NCBI RefSeq assembly: GCF_003024685.1
Contig: NZ_PYLQ01000016.1
Span: 1-59,939, forward strand
Reading direction: 5' to 3'
DNA length: 59,939 nucleotides
From: Faecalibacillus intestinalis
GTDB taxonomy: Bacteria; Bacillota_I; Bacilli_A; Erysipelotrichales; Coprobacillaceae
Below, one piece after another: positions 47,484 to 57,380 of this stretch. The notes beneath the pieces are model-generated. The model worked only from the letters and a program-made list of their open reading frames with translations. It ran no database searches and had not been told where the DNA came from. The translations under genes and the position numbers were made by a program. The stretch's first letter is position 1; every line of letters starts with the position of its first letter.

Positions 47484-48944
47484 TTATTTTCTCTTTTCTT
47501 CTAACATTTTAATTTTAAAATCTAATAAACTCTTAGTAAGATCTACATAATAGTTATGTGGGAACTCTAATCTAAATATTTCATCCCATAAGCGTGCTTT
47601 TTCTTTCATTGAATAATCTCTAATTTCTTTTACAGACAATTCTTGATAAACAAATTTTCCATCTTCAAATATAGGAACTTGTAATTCTTCTACTGTATAC
47701 GTATTAGCTTCAATTGTTTTAAATTTCCAAATATCAGATTGATGATAAATCGTTAAATCTTTTGTACAATCAATTTCTTCATCATAAAAAGCAATTAAAT
47801 CCGCCATTGCTTTTCCAGTTTCATTTTCAAACAAACGATATACACGTTTATAACCTGGATTGGTAATCTTTTCAGTATTTTCTGAAATTTTAATTTTAGG
47901 AATAATTTGTCCATTTTTTTCAATAGCTACTAATTTATAAACTCCTCCAAATACTGGAGATGATTTTGATACAATTAAATTTTCTCCAACTCCAAATGAA
48001 TCAAGTTGCGCTCCTTGATTTAATAAAGAGCGAATCAAATATTCATCTAAGGAGTTTGAAGCCGAAATACTTACATATGTAAGACCCGCAACATCAAGCA
48101 TTGCTCTTGCACGTTTTGATAAATATGAAATATCTCCACTATCCAAACGAATTCCTTTTAATTTTTTACCCATTGGTTCTAAAACTTCTTTGGCTATTTC
48201 AATGGCATGAGGTACTCCACTTTTTAAAGTATCATACGTATCAACCAATAAAACACAATCATCTGGATATGTAAGTGCATAAGCTTTAAAAGCTTCATAT
48301 TCACTATCAAATGATTGCACAAAAGAATGTGCCATTGTTCCTACTACAGGAATATCAAACATCTCACCTGCTGAAACTGTAGCTGTTCCTGCTACCCCTC
48401 CAATATAAGCTGCACGAGCTCCATAAGTTGCACTATCATATCCTTGAGCACGTCTTGCTCCAAATTCCATAACAGGTCTTCCTTTGGCTTCTTGAACAAC
48501 ACGATGTGCTTTAGTAGCAATTAAAGATTGATGATTAACTGTTACTAATAACATCGTTTCGATAATTTGTGCTTCGATAAATTTAGCTTTTACAGTAATC
48601 AATGGTTCATTAGGAAAGACTGGTGTACCTTCTTTCATTGCATAAATAGAACCTGTAAATTTAAAATCTGATAAATAATCTAAAAAATCTTCATCAAATT
48701 TTTGAAGTGAACGGAGATATTCAATATCTCCTTCACTAAAATGTAAATTCTTTATACATTCAATTAATTGTTGTAATCCTGCAAAAACCGCGAACCCTCC
48801 ATTATCTGGGTTTTTTCTATAAAACATATCAAAATAAACAAGTTGATCTTTATTTCCTTGTTTAAAATAATTATATGCCATTGTCAACTCATATAAATCC
48901 ATTACAAGAGTTAGATTTCTTTCACTTCCTGCATGTCTATTCAT
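47484..48944 (-). CDS. pncB: Nicotinate phosphoribosyltransferase
   Basis: Makes nicotinate mononucleotide for NAD salvage. The 486-residue protein has DLYELTMAYNYFKQ at the start, MEFGARRAQGYDSATYGARAAYIGG (active-site region with the catalytic His equivalent nearby in GTMAHSFVQSF), and KGIRLDSGDISYLSKRAR. It is of the longer Firmicute type. I use the ATG with AAGGAG 6 nt upstream; five more codons upstream have none. Confidence 0.95.
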   Translation of the reverse strand: MNRHAGSERNLTLVMDLYELTMAYNYFKQGNKDQLVYFDMFYRKNPDNGGFAVFAGLQQLIECIKNLHFSEGDIEYLRSLQKFDEDFLDYLSDFKFTGSIYAMKEGTPVFPNEPLITVKAKFIEAQIIETMLLVTVNHQSLIATKAHRVVQEAKGRPVMEFGARRAQGYDSATYGARAAYIGGVAGTATVSAGEMFDIPVVGTMAHSFVQSFDSEYEAFKAYALTYPDDCVLLVDTYDTLKSGVPHAIEIAKEVLEPMGKKLKGIRLDSGDISYLSKRARAMLDVAGLTYVSISASNSLDEYLIRSLLNQGAQLDSFGVGENLIVSKSSPVFGGVYKLVAIEKNGQIIPKIKISENTEKITNPGYKRVYRLFENETGKAMADLIAFYDEEIDCTKDLTIYHQSDIWKFKTIEANTYTVEELQVPIFEDGKFVYQELSVKEIRDYSMKEKARLWDEIFRLEFPHNYYVDLTKSLLDFKIKMLEEKRK

Positions 48945-49009
48945 AAAATTCTCCTTCATTGTTATTTTTACGAATATAATAAGCTTTTTTTTAAGAAAAA
49001 TCTAGTCCA

Positions 49010-49264
49010 TTAAAAATATAATTCATAAGAATCTCTTGATTGTACCATTGGCATTGGTCCTTGAGGAATAAAAGGAATATATAATTGTTGATCTGGGTAA
49101 ATCATCATTTGTTGATCAAGTTTATTCATACAAGCGATCCATTCTATTTTAGTATTAAAATTTCTTGCTATCCGATAAACATTATCTCCCGGTCTTACTG
49201 TATAGAGATAGATATCACCTACTCTACGGGGATGAATGACTCTTTCATATTCTTCATCAAACAT
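49010..49264 (-). CDS. LysM-domain small protein
   Basis: An 84-residue protein consisting mostly of one LysM module (YTVRPGDNVYRIARNFNTKIEWIACMNKLD...IYPDQQLYIP, residues 21-65), which binds peptidoglycan N-acetylglucosamine or chitin. There is no signal peptide or membrane helix, so export is not obvious. AAGGAGG precedes the ATG. It stands alone between pncB and rnc. Confidence 0.85.
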   Translation of the reverse strand: MFDEEYERVIHPRRVGDIYLYTVRPGDNVYRIARNFNTKIEWIACMNKLDQQMMIYPDQQLYIPFIPQGPMPMVQSRDSYELYF

Positions 49265-49315
49265 ATTTTGCCTCCTTCATTTTAAAATATGTTTTAAAAT
49301 AAAAAATGTTTAGGC

Positions 49316-49344
49316 AAAAAAATAGATAGCATTTGCTATCTATC
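49316..49344 (-). terminator. rnc terminator
   Basis: AGATAGATAGC, loop AAA, TGCTATCTAT and six T on the minus strand, overlapping the rnc stop codon. Confidence 0.85.
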
Positions 49345-50020
49345 TGGCTAATTTTTTCAACGCATCCTTTGCAGCCTTTTGTTCTGCTCTTTTTTTACTA
49401 GAACCTTTTCCAGTTCCTAGGGTCATATCATCCATCATGACTGCCACTTCAAATTCAGGTGCATTCGCTGGACCTGTTGTTGAAAGTAATGAATATGTGA
49501 CTGTCTTTCTTTGATCCGCTTGAATCAATTCTTGTAATTTTGTTTTAAAATCTGTGATATCATCATAGTTGACATCTTCAACATGTTTATAGATTGTCAT
49601 ATCTAATATTTTTAAAACATATTCGATACCACAATCTTCGCTTATTGCCCCAATAAAGGCTTCAAAAATATCAGCTAAAACACTATTACGATCTCTACCA
49701 CCATTATGTTCTTCACCTGCACCTAAGAAAATTTGCGCACCTAATCCTAATTCACGAGAAAAACGAGCAAGTGATTCTTCTCTTACTAGTTTAGAACGTA
49801 AAAGTGTCAATTCTCCTTCTGGCTTTTCAGGATATTTTTCATAAATAAACTTTGATACATAATATTGTAAAACTGAATCACCTAAAAATTCTAATCGTTC
49901 GTAATTTTTTCCTTTGTTTTCATTTGTATAAGAAGGATGTGTAAAAGCTTCTTTAAATAAATGAATATCTTTATAAGGAATGCCCATTACTTCTAAAAAC
50001 TTACCTAATTCCACTTTCAT
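49340..50020 (-). CDS. rnc: Ribonuclease III
   Basis: Cleaves double-stranded RNA, including rRNA precursors. The 226-residue protein has the RNase III signature ERLEFLGDSVL (near 41-51), the second acidic box DIFEAFIGAI, and a C-terminal dsRNA-binding domain ending GKGSSKKRAEQKAAKDAL. The start lies within the last codons of plsX (20-nt overlap) with only a weak ribosome site, so it is probably coupled to plsX. acpP, often between these genes, is absent here. Confidence 0.96.
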   Translation of the reverse strand: MKVELGKFLEVMGIPYKDIHLFKEAFTHPSYTNENKGKNYERLEFLGDSVLQYYVSKFIYEKYPEKPEGELTLLRSKLVREESLARFSRELGLGAQIFLGAGEEHNGGRDRNSVLADIFEAFIGAISEDCGIEYVLKILDMTIYKHVEDVNYDDITDFKTKLQELIQADQRKTVTYSLLSTTGPANAPEFEVAVMMDDMTLGTGKGSSKKRAEQKAAKDALKKLAR

Positions 50021-50990
50021 CTAGACCTACTTTCATTTTTTCTACTACATTTACTTCAACCATTTCAAAAGCTAAATTCATTGCACTTTCAAAAGCTTTC
50101 GCATCACTTGCACCATGTGCTTTAACAACTGGTTTTACAAATCCCATCATCAGGGCACCACCTACACCTGCAGGATCAAATTTTGTTTTTAATCCTTTTA
50201 AAACTGGTTTAGAAATAACTGCCCCTAATTTATTACGTGTTGATGCCATAAAACCATCTTTTAATGCAGACATCATAGATAATGCAACACCTTCAATTGT
50301 TTTTAATGTGACATTTCCTGTAAATCCATCCGTTACAATGACATCCACATCACCTCTTAAGATTTCTTTTCCTTCAATGTTTCCAACAAAATCAATTTGT
50401 TCAAGTGTACTCAAAGATTGATATGTTTCTTTATGGATCTCATCACCTTTATGTTCTTCACTTCCAATATTTAACAGGGCAACTTTAGGTTTTTGAATAT
50501 GTCTAACATTTTTAGCATAAACATTTCCCATAATTGCAAACTGAACGAGTTGATCTACTGTATTTTCAGCATTTGCCCCTACATCTAACATGCAAACACC
50601 TTTATCATTTAAAGTGGGAATTGTTGCCATTAAACATGATTTTTCAATTCCTTTAATACGTTTTAAAAACAACATTGCACATGCATAATAGGCTCCTGTA
50701 TTTCCACAAGATAATACAGCATCAACTTCGTTATTTCTTGCTAACATCATAGCTTTTACTAAGCTCGATTCTTTTTTTCTACGGATTGCTAAAATATTTT
50801 CTGTCATTTCAAAGATTTCTCTAGCATCTATTAAAGTTACTTGAGGATGATCTTTCAATGCTTCTAATTCTTCAATTTTTCCTACAACATAAAGCTCATC
50901 TGTTTTATTTTTATTTAAAAATGATTGGCAGGCTTCTACAACAATAGAGCTACCTAAATCACCACTCATGGCGTCTATCGCTAATTTCAT
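50001..50990 (-). CDS. plsX: Phosphate acyltransferase PlsX
   Basis: Converts acyl-ACP to acyl-phosphate, the first step of phosphatidic acid synthesis with PlsY. The 329-residue protein has KLAIDAMSGDLGS at the start, LSCGNTGAYY, GANAENTVDQLVQFA and DGFTGNVTLKTIEG. I start at the ATG with AGAGGTGAG upstream; ten extra codons overlap recG. It lies between recG and rnc, a common Firmicute order. Confidence 0.96.
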   Translation of the reverse strand: MKLAIDAMSGDLGSSIVVEACQSFLNKNKTDELYVVGKIEELEALKDHPQVTLIDAREIFEMTENILAIRRKKESSLVKAMMLARNNEVDAVLSCGNTGAYYACAMLFLKRIKGIEKSCLMATIPTLNDKGVCMLDVGANAENTVDQLVQFAIMGNVYAKNVRHIQKPKVALLNIGSEEHKGDEIHKETYQSLSTLEQIDFVGNIEGKEILRGDVDVIVTDGFTGNVTLKTIEGVALSMMSALKDGFMASTRNKLGAVISKPVLKGLKTKFDPAGVGGALMMGFVKPVVKAHGASDAKAFESAMNLAFEMVEVNVVEKMKVGLDESGIR

Positions 50991-51019
50991 GTTCTCACCT
51001 CTTTTAGCATTATAACACA

Positions 51020-53032
51020 TTAATCAATATATTCATTATTCTTTATTAAATTGTTTTTTATTTCTGATAACAATTTTATAATTTTTTCATCATCTTGATG
51101 TTGATTCATCGCTTCAAAAGCATCTTTTCTTGTAATTTCTAAAATATGATAATCTTTAAAAATATCTCCTATCATAAAAGTTGGTAAACCACTTTGCTTT
51201 TGACCCAACAAATCTCCAGGTCCTCTTATTTTTAAATCATATTCAGAGACCTCAAATCCATCATGATGATTTTCTAAAAATTCTAATCTTTCCTTTTGTT
51301 CAGAATGTGTTGCCTCTGATAAAAGATAACAATATCCTTGTTCCTTTGATCTTCCTACTCTTCCTCTCAATTGATGAAGTTGAGATAAACCGAATCTTTC
51401 TGCATTATAAATAACCATCATATTTGCATTACTTACATCAACTCCCACTTCGATTACTGTTGTTGAAACAAGAATCTGTATTTTATTTTCTTTAAATGCA
51501 TTCATGATTTTATTTTTTTCTTCATCACTCATTTGTCCATGAACTAATCCAACTTCGTATTGTCCTTTGAAATATTGTGCCATTGCTTTTGAAATATCAC
51601 TTGCATTTCTTCCAGTGATTGCTTCACTTTCATTTACAAGAGGGCAGACAACATAGCATTGTCCTCCCTTTAAAAGATAATCTTTCAAATCTTTTAATAT
51701 AGGCCTCATCGATGTTCCTTTAATAAACTTTGTAATAACTTTTTTTCTCCCGTTAGGAAGTGTTTTAATCGTTGAAACATCCATATCTCCATATAAAGAA
51801 ATAGCAAGTGTTCTAGGAATCGGTGTTGCTGTCATTACTAAAAAGTCAACTTTATTTCCTTTGTCTTTTAACGCTTTTCTTTGTTCAACACCAAAGCGAT
51901 GCTGTTCATCAGTAATAACCAGACCTAATTGATTATATTGTACTTTTTCTTGAAATAAAGCATGTGTTCCAATAATAATATCAATTTGTCCATTTTCTAA
52001 TTGCTGATAGATATCATTTTTTTCTTTTTGTGAAAGATGACCTGTAAGTAATGCGATATTTATTTTATATTTTTTAAACATTTTTTTTAAAGACTGATAA
52101 TGCTGAAGCGCTAGTATTTCTGTTGGTGCCATCATAGCTCCTTGATAACCTGCTAAATAATTAGCATATAAACTAATTGCTGCAACAACTGTCTTTCCAC
52201 TACCAACATCACCTTGAACAAAGCGATACATTAATTTTTGACTTGTTAAATCTATTAATATATCATCAATGACTTTTTTTTGGTCATCTGTTAATTGAAA
52301 AGGGAGCTTTTCAATAAAGTGAGTCACTTTTTCTTTGTCTATTAATTTTGAGATACCTATATTTTGTGTGCGATTTTGTTTTATATATTGCATTGTCATT
52401 TGAAATTTAAAAAATTCTTCATATTTTAAGTATCTAAGTGCACTAATAACATCACTGCGTGTTTGCGGTTGATGTATTTTAAACAAAGCATCTTCTTTAT
52501 CTATCAAATGATATTTTTGACATAAATATAAAGGAATAATATTAGCAATATGTCCTTTATAAAAATTAAGTGCTTTATTGACATAACCCTGAAAACTTTT
52601 TTGAGTGAGTCCTTCTTTTAAAGAATATACTGGTGTTATTCCAGAAATTTCTTTTAAGTTCTTTAGTTTTAAGTCACTAGCTGTAATTGCTTTTTTAGAA
52701 GCACTGTATTTACCAATAATAGTAAGCATCATTCCTACTTGCATATTCTTTTTCAAAAAATGACGATTAAAAATCGTAATTGTTAATGGTTCTTCATGAT
52801 AATTAACATGAAAAGTCAATCTTGAAAATCTTCCTTTATAAAAGATTTTAGGTTCATCAATAAGCTGTGCTTCAATAATGACCTTCGATTCATCATGTAA
52901 TGGTGTTTCTAACATTTCTTCAAAGCGATAAGGATAATGTTGTACTAAATCTTTTACAGTATAAATAGATAATTCATTTAACTGTTCTATTTTATTTTTA
53001 TTTATTTTTAAAACTTTTAAATCATACTCCAT
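51020..53032 (-). CDS. recG: ATP-dependent DNA helicase RecG
   Basis: Remodels stalled replication forks and Holliday junctions. The 670-residue protein has an N-terminal OB-fold wedge region (VKDLVQHYPYRFEEM; FSRLTFHVNY), Walker A GDVGSGKT, the DEQH box with FGVEQR, TATPIPRT (motif III), VHGQMSDEEK and the QLRGRVGRS motif VI, then RGPGDLLGQKQSG. It is the first gene of the recG-plsX-rnc operon. Confidence 0.97.
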   Translation of the reverse strand: MEYDLKVLKINKNKIEQLNELSIYTVKDLVQHYPYRFEEMLETPLHDESKVIIEAQLIDEPKIFYKGRFSRLTFHVNYHEEPLTITIFNRHFLKKNMQVGMMLTIIGKYSASKKAITASDLKLKNLKEISGITPVYSLKEGLTQKSFQGYVNKALNFYKGHIANIIPLYLCQKYHLIDKEDALFKIHQPQTRSDVISALRYLKYEEFFKFQMTMQYIKQNRTQNIGISKLIDKEKVTHFIEKLPFQLTDDQKKVIDDILIDLTSQKLMYRFVQGDVGSGKTVVAAISLYANYLAGYQGAMMAPTEILALQHYQSLKKMFKKYKINIALLTGHLSQKEKNDIYQQLENGQIDIIIGTHALFQEKVQYNQLGLVITDEQHRFGVEQRKALKDKGNKVDFLVMTATPIPRTLAISLYGDMDVSTIKTLPNGRKKVITKFIKGTSMRPILKDLKDYLLKGGQCYVVCPLVNESEAITGRNASDISKAMAQYFKGQYEVGLVHGQMSDEEKNKIMNAFKENKIQILVSTTVIEVGVDVSNANMMVIYNAERFGLSQLHQLRGRVGRSKEQGYCYLLSEATHSEQKERLEFLENHHDGFEVSEYDLKIRGPGDLLGQKQSGLPTFMIGDIFKDYHILEITRKDAFEAMNQHQDDEKIIKLLSEIKNNLIKNNEYID

Positions 53033-53040
53033 ACACTCAC

Positions 53041-53952
53041 CTACGCAAACATGATAATTAAAACGACCAAAACAGCAATACTGATAATAATTGAAAGTGA
53101 GCTCGAAATAGCTGGTGCATCACGATGATAACCAATATTTTTTGAAAAAACAGCTGAAACAGTTGTAATAGGCGCAGCCATTGCTAAAACAACAATTTTT
53201 TTAGCAAGCATTGGAATTGGAACAATAAAATAAACAATACTCATTAAGATAGCACCAAAAAGCACACGAATCAAAAGTGTTTTTAAAACTATTTTCATTT
53301 CCGAAGGATTTATTTTAACTTCTAATAAAAGTCCAATCATAAACATCGCTAAAAATCCATTTCCTGCTCCTATAAAAGAAGCCATTGATAAAATTGGTTG
53401 AGGTATTGAAATTTTAAAAAGTGCTAAAACAAAAATTAAAAGATATACATCAAATGGAATTGATGAAAATAATTTTTTGATTACTGTTTTAGGAGTCAAT
53501 TTTTGATTACTGCTTGCTACGCTTCCTGCTAACGCATAACTTCCTCCTAAACACATAATTGAATTTCCTACATCAAACATGCATAAATAAGCAACTCCCA
53601 TGCCTGGGAAAAAGCTTTGTACAAACGGCATAACAAAGTTTCCTATATTATATCCAGAACAATTGATCATATAATATCCTTTTAAAATGTTTTCCTCTTT
53701 TCTTGAAAGTATAAAAGAAATGAAAAGCATGATAATATTTGATGCTAATCCTATTAATAATAAAATGATCATTGATTGATCAATTGTTATGCCACTTGCA
53801 TTTGTAAGTAAAGCACAAGGTAATGTCACATTCATAATAATTGTTGCAATTGTTAAACCATCTCTTTTTTCTAAAACATGCACTTGTTTTAAAATAAACG
53901 CTATTATAATTACAAAAACAAAACCTGCTGCCTTGATCATAATTTCAGCCAT
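53041..53952 (-). CDS. AEC (auxin efflux carrier) family transporter
   Basis: A 303-residue membrane protein with about ten hydrophobic helices arranged in two halves, with the family segments MNVTLPCALLTNASG and NCSGYNIGNFVMPFVQ. Bacterial members carry malate or other carboxylates or amino acids; the substrate here is unknown. AGGAGG precedes the ATG. It follows the PTS IIB gene and precedes recG by 8 nt, so it may share the recG transcript. Confidence 0.88.
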   Translation of the reverse strand: MAEIMIKAAGFVFVIIIAFILKQVHVLEKRDGLTIATIIMNVTLPCALLTNASGITIDQSMIILLLIGLASNIIMLFISFILSRKEENILKGYYMINCSGYNIGNFVMPFVQSFFPGMGVAYLCMFDVGNSIMCLGGSYALAGSVASSNQKLTPKTVIKKLFSSIPFDVYLLIFVLALFKISIPQPILSMASFIGAGNGFLAMFMIGLLLEVKINPSEMKIVLKTLLIRVLFGAILMSIVYFIVPIPMLAKKIVVLAMAAPITTVSAVFSKNIGYHRDAPAISSSLSIIISIAVLVVLIIMFA

Positions 53953-53980
53953 TTCGATTCCTCCTAAATTTTATTATAGC

Positions 53981-54005
53981 AAAAAAAAACATCGCTTAGG
54001 ATGTT
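53981..54005 (-). terminator. Terminator of the PTS IIB gene
   Basis: AACATC, a 6-nt loop, GATGTT and nine T on the minus strand, at the stop codon. Confidence 0.75.
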
Positions 54006-54310
54006 TATTTTTTAATTAAATCTAATGCTTGATTTAAAACAGCATCTCCGTTCATACTTGCAAAATCACCATCATTAATTAAAGCGCATGGAATAACCCC
54101 GTGAACCATTTCTTCAATTTTAGATAATTCTGAAGCAGATTGTGGCGCTAATAAAACACAATCAGCATCTGCCCATGATAAACCTACAGATTTAGATCCA
54201 ACTGCCCAACACATTACTTTAATATCTTTTTGTTTAGCAGATTCTTTCACTGCATTTACTAATTTGTTTGTTGTAACCCCTGATACACAACATAATAAAA
54301 TCTTATACAT
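54005..54310 (-). CDS. PTS IIB component, lactose/cellobiose family
   Basis: A 101-residue IIB protein that would carry the phospho-Cys of a sugar phosphotransferase system. The N-terminal strand and phosphate loop read KILLCCVSGVTTNKLV, with two adjacent Cys where the active Cys is expected. The rest has the Rossmann-like pattern with VLLAPQ before the last helices. No IIA, IIC or hydrolase gene adjoins; it has its own terminator. Family length is normal. It may serve a IIC encoded elsewhere or have a regulatory role. Confidence 0.85.
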   Translation of the reverse strand: MYKILLCCVSGVTTNKLVNAVKESAKQKDIKVMCWAVGSKSVGLSWADADCVLLAPQSASELSKIEEMVHGVIPCALINDGDFASMNGDAVLNQALDLIKK

Positions 54311-54417
54311 ATTATACTACCTCACTTTTTAATAATAAATTACTGACATAATTATATTCTTTTTTAATTTTTTTTCTATAAAAATACAAATTTCTTTTTT
54401 CAAATTTTGAAAAAATG

Positions 54418-54441
54418 TAAAAAGTAGCATTTGCTACTTTT
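54418..54441 (-). terminator. yhaM terminator
   Basis: AAAAGTAGCA and TGCTACTTTT with a 2-nt loop and further T on the minus strand, overlapping the yhaM end. Confidence 0.85.
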
Positions 54442-55387
54442 CATACATCTTTGGTTTATATAACGCTCTATTTTCTAATGAGAATACACGTTTTGTAAAT
54501 TTTCCATATTCAACGGTTTCTAAAGCTTTATCCATCATCGCCATACGAGCATCTATATTATCAATTAAATATAAAATCTCTGCTTCTTTGATTTGCGGAA
54601 GAACAGGTGAACCATATTCATTTTTTCCATGATGTGCTAAAATCATATGTTGTAATAAAGTTACTTCTTCTCCTTCAATATGAAGTTTATCAGCAGTTTC
54701 TTTAATCATTGCATTTGAAATAGAAATATGACCTAATAGTTTTCCTTCTAACGTATATTCTGGAACAACAGGACCACTTAATTCAATTGTTTTTCCTAAA
54801 TCATGTAATGTGATTCCAGAATATAATAGATCTTTATTAAGCGTTGGATATAAAGTGCAAAATGATTCTGCAACTTTTAACATTCCATACGTATGATAAG
54901 CCAATCCTGAAACATATTCATGATGATTTTTGCTAGCTGCTGGATAATAAGATAATTTTTCAATATTATCTTCAAATAATGTTTTTACTAATTGATGTAA
55001 TTTTAAATTATCTATTTGATCAATAAACTTTTTAATTTCATTGATCATAAATTGACTATCCAATGGTGCTTGTTTTAAAAATTTAATACGTTCTTTATCA
55101 TCTTGTGACGCTAAATGAATCTTTACAATCTTCATCTGTCTATCTTCATTATATTTTATAACATCACCTTTTATTTGAACAACTGAACCTTTTACTAAAG
55201 TTTGTACTTGTTCTTCACTAGCATTCCATAACTTAGCATCAATAGATCCTGTATCATCTTGTAATGTCATAGATAAATACGTTGAGCGATGTGCTCCATT
55301 GGTTTTTCCTGATACAACATGATTAATTAATGCTTCAATTAAAACACCATCATCACCAGGTTTTAAACTTGCTATTTTATTCATCAT
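54434..55387 (-). CDS. yhaM: 3'-5' exoribonuclease YhaM family
   Basis: The 317-residue protein has an N-terminal OB-fold nucleic-acid domain (SMTLQDDTGSIDAKLWNAS, about 40-58) and an HD phosphohydrolase domain (SGLAYHTYGMLKVA; SGITLHDLGKTIEL; QHMILAHHG), matching YhaM. It degrades RNA from the 3' end. Two ATG codons are adjacent (55385-55387 and 55382-55384) with AAGGAG before them; either may be used. It overlaps the glycosyltransferase-RecX gene by 11 nt. Confidence 0.94.
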   Translation of the reverse strand: MMNKIASLKPGDDGVLIEALINHVVSGKTNGAHRSTYLSMTLQDDTGSIDAKLWNASEEQVQTLVKGSVVQIKGDVIKYNEDRQMKIVKIHLASQDDKERIKFLKQAPLDSQFMINEIKKFIDQIDNLKLHQLVKTLFEDNIEKLSYYPAASKNHHEYVSGLAYHTYGMLKVAESFCTLYPTLNKDLLYSGITLHDLGKTIELSGPVVPEYTLEGKLLGHISISNAMIKETADKLHIEGEEVTLLQHMILAHHGKNEYGSPVLPQIKEAEILYLIDNIDARMAMMDKALETVEYGKFTKRVFSLENRALYKPKMYEK

Positions 55388-57371
55388 TATTCTCCTTAAC
55401 TTCTAGAATATTCTTAATATCTTCGTAATTATATCCTTTTTTTAACAATGTATCAATTATTTTGTTTCTTAAATCTTTTCCTTCTAATTTTTTTTCATAG
55501 CGATGAGATGCTTTTAAATAGTCTTTTTCCAAAGCTAATTTTTCTTTCTCTAAATCATATTCAAAATCATACTCTGCCATTGCTTTATCAATAACATCAT
55601 TCGTAAATCCCTTTAAAAATAATTTTTCTTTAATTTTTCTTTGAATGTTACGATAAGAAATCGTGTTGTTCCTTTGGTAATAATTATTGATTAAAAGCAT
55701 CGCTGCTTGATATTCTTCATCATCATCAAGTTCTTCTAAACATGTATCTATTATCTCAGTATCAACACCATAATTTCTTAAATTATAAATTGCTTTGTTA
55801 TGTCCTATTCCCAAACGTGTACATCTTTTAAAATAATTCATTGCGTACATTTTATCATTAATTAAATTTTTTTCTGATAAAAGTTGAATAGTAGTATCAA
55901 GTTGAGCATCATCATAATCTCCAGAATCCATTAATTTCTTTCTCATTTGTTGTTCAGTATAATCTTTAATAGATAAATACTTCAAGGCTTTGTTATATGC
56001 CCTACTGATTTGTTCGTGATCTTTAAGTGTATTAAACTGGTTTCTATCAATTGTTTTCCCTCGATACAGTTTATATTGATCTATTACTTTATCTGATAAT
56101 TCTAATGTTACAGCACTTTCATTTTCATCATAAGTAAATGAAACCTCATTTTTATTATTCTTTATGGGAAATATCGAAACAATTGTATAAGTATATTCTT
56201 TAATAAGAATGGCTTGCTTATAAACTTCTAATACTTTCTTAGCAAATGTTTCTCCACTATACTCATTTGCTTTTTTTAATGCATTTTCTTTTAAAACATC
56301 TAAATCCATTTCCATAGCATCTAATATAAGTTTTGGTAATTCATCTTCATTTTTAAAGAAAAAGCCATTTTTCCCATCATCAATAACATCTTCAAGTTGA
56401 TCATCATAACGAGCAATAACAGGAATAGAAGACGCCATTGCTTCAATATAAGTCAATCCCTGTGTTTCAGATAAAGATGCTGAAATAAACATATTAGAAA
56501 TATGGTAATGTGCTGGAACCATTTCACCACTTTGAGGCCCTGTAAAAATAACATATGATTCAATATGATCATTTTTTACATATTCTTTTAACTCTTCTAA
56601 TTGTGGTCCACCCCCAACAATTAAAAAACGAATATTATCATTAATAGCGACAACTTTTTTTAAAGCATCTATGATAACCGTAATGCTTTTTTCAGGAGCA
56701 ATTCTTCCCAAAAATGTAAGAACAAAATGATTTTGTAAATGATATTTTTCTATTAAACTTTGACATAATTCGTTGTTTTTATTATTAACTGAAAAACGTT
56801 CAAGTTCTAATCCCGTAGGAATCGTATAAATATTTTTTTGTTTTAAACCATAATGGATTAAAGCATCTTTTGTTTTATTTGAAGGAACAATTAATCCTTG
56901 ACAACTATTTCCATAAAATTTACTAATTTTTGTAATTACTTTTTTGACGACAGTATCTACTGTTTCAGAATTGATTGGATTAATATAATGTGAATAATCT
57001 GTCCACATAGTATGATACGTATAAACAACAGGAATATCTAAATATTCTGCAGCAATTCTTCCAAAAATACCAATACCAAATTCTGTTTGAACATGAATGA
57101 CCTCTGGATTAAATCTTTTAATTTCTTTCATACCCTTAAAAGAAAAAATATTACATGCCCTGTAGCCATAAAGAGCTTGTATTTCTAATCCTGGCACTCT
57201 TAAAACTTGATCATCTAGGCTTTCATCATAAGTTGTATCACTTGGAAGTTCACTTGTTACAACTAAAACATCATGTCCTAAATTTACAAGTTTATTTCGT
57301 AAAATATTCGTTGATGTAGCAACACCATTAATATCAGGTATGTATGTATCTGAAAAAAGTGCTATTTTCAT
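55377..57371 (-). CDS. GT4 glycosyltransferase fused to full-length RecX
   Basis: The 664-residue protein is one open frame. Residues 1-390 are a GT-B glycosyltransferase: FSDTYIPDINGVATST at the start, YHTMWTDYSHY, FLGRIAPEKS and the SLSETQGLTYIEAMASS nucleotide-sugar loop near 299. It resembles diacylglycerol 3-alpha-glucosyltransferases. Residues about 393-664 are RecX: a beta region (VSFTYDENESAVTLELSD), AYNKALKYLSIKDYTEQQMRKKL and further three-helix repeats. RecX inhibits RecA. The two domains have no known common pathway. It overlaps yhaM and is 9 nt after the flippase-like gene. Confidence 0.92.
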   Translation of the reverse strand: MKIALFSDTYIPDINGVATSTNILRNKLVNLGHDVLVVTSELPSDTTYDESLDDQVLRVPGLEIQALYGYRACNIFSFKGMKEIKRFNPEVIHVQTEFGIGIFGRIAAEYLDIPVVYTYHTMWTDYSHYINPINSETVDTVVKKVITKISKFYGNSCQGLIVPSNKTKDALIHYGLKQKNIYTIPTGLELERFSVNNKNNELCQSLIEKYHLQNHFVLTFLGRIAPEKSITVIIDALKKVVAINDNIRFLIVGGGPQLEELKEYVKNDHIESYVIFTGPQSGEMVPAHYHISNMFISASLSETQGLTYIEAMASSIPVIARYDDQLEDVIDDGKNGFFFKNEDELPKLILDAMEMDLDVLKENALKKANEYSGETFAKKVLEVYKQAILIKEYTYTIVSIFPIKNNKNEVSFTYDENESAVTLELSDKVIDQYKLYRGKTIDRNQFNTLKDHEQISRAYNKALKYLSIKDYTEQQMRKKLMDSGDYDDAQLDTTIQLLSEKNLINDKMYAMNYFKRCTRLGIGHNKAIYNLRNYGVDTEIIDTCLEELDDDEEYQAAMLLINNYYQRNNTISYRNIQRKIKEKLFLKGFTNDVIDKAMAEYDFEYDLEKEKLALEKDYLKASHRYEKKLEGKDLRNKIIDTLLKKGYNYEDIKNILEVKENNDE

Positions 57372-57380
57372 AAAGACCTC

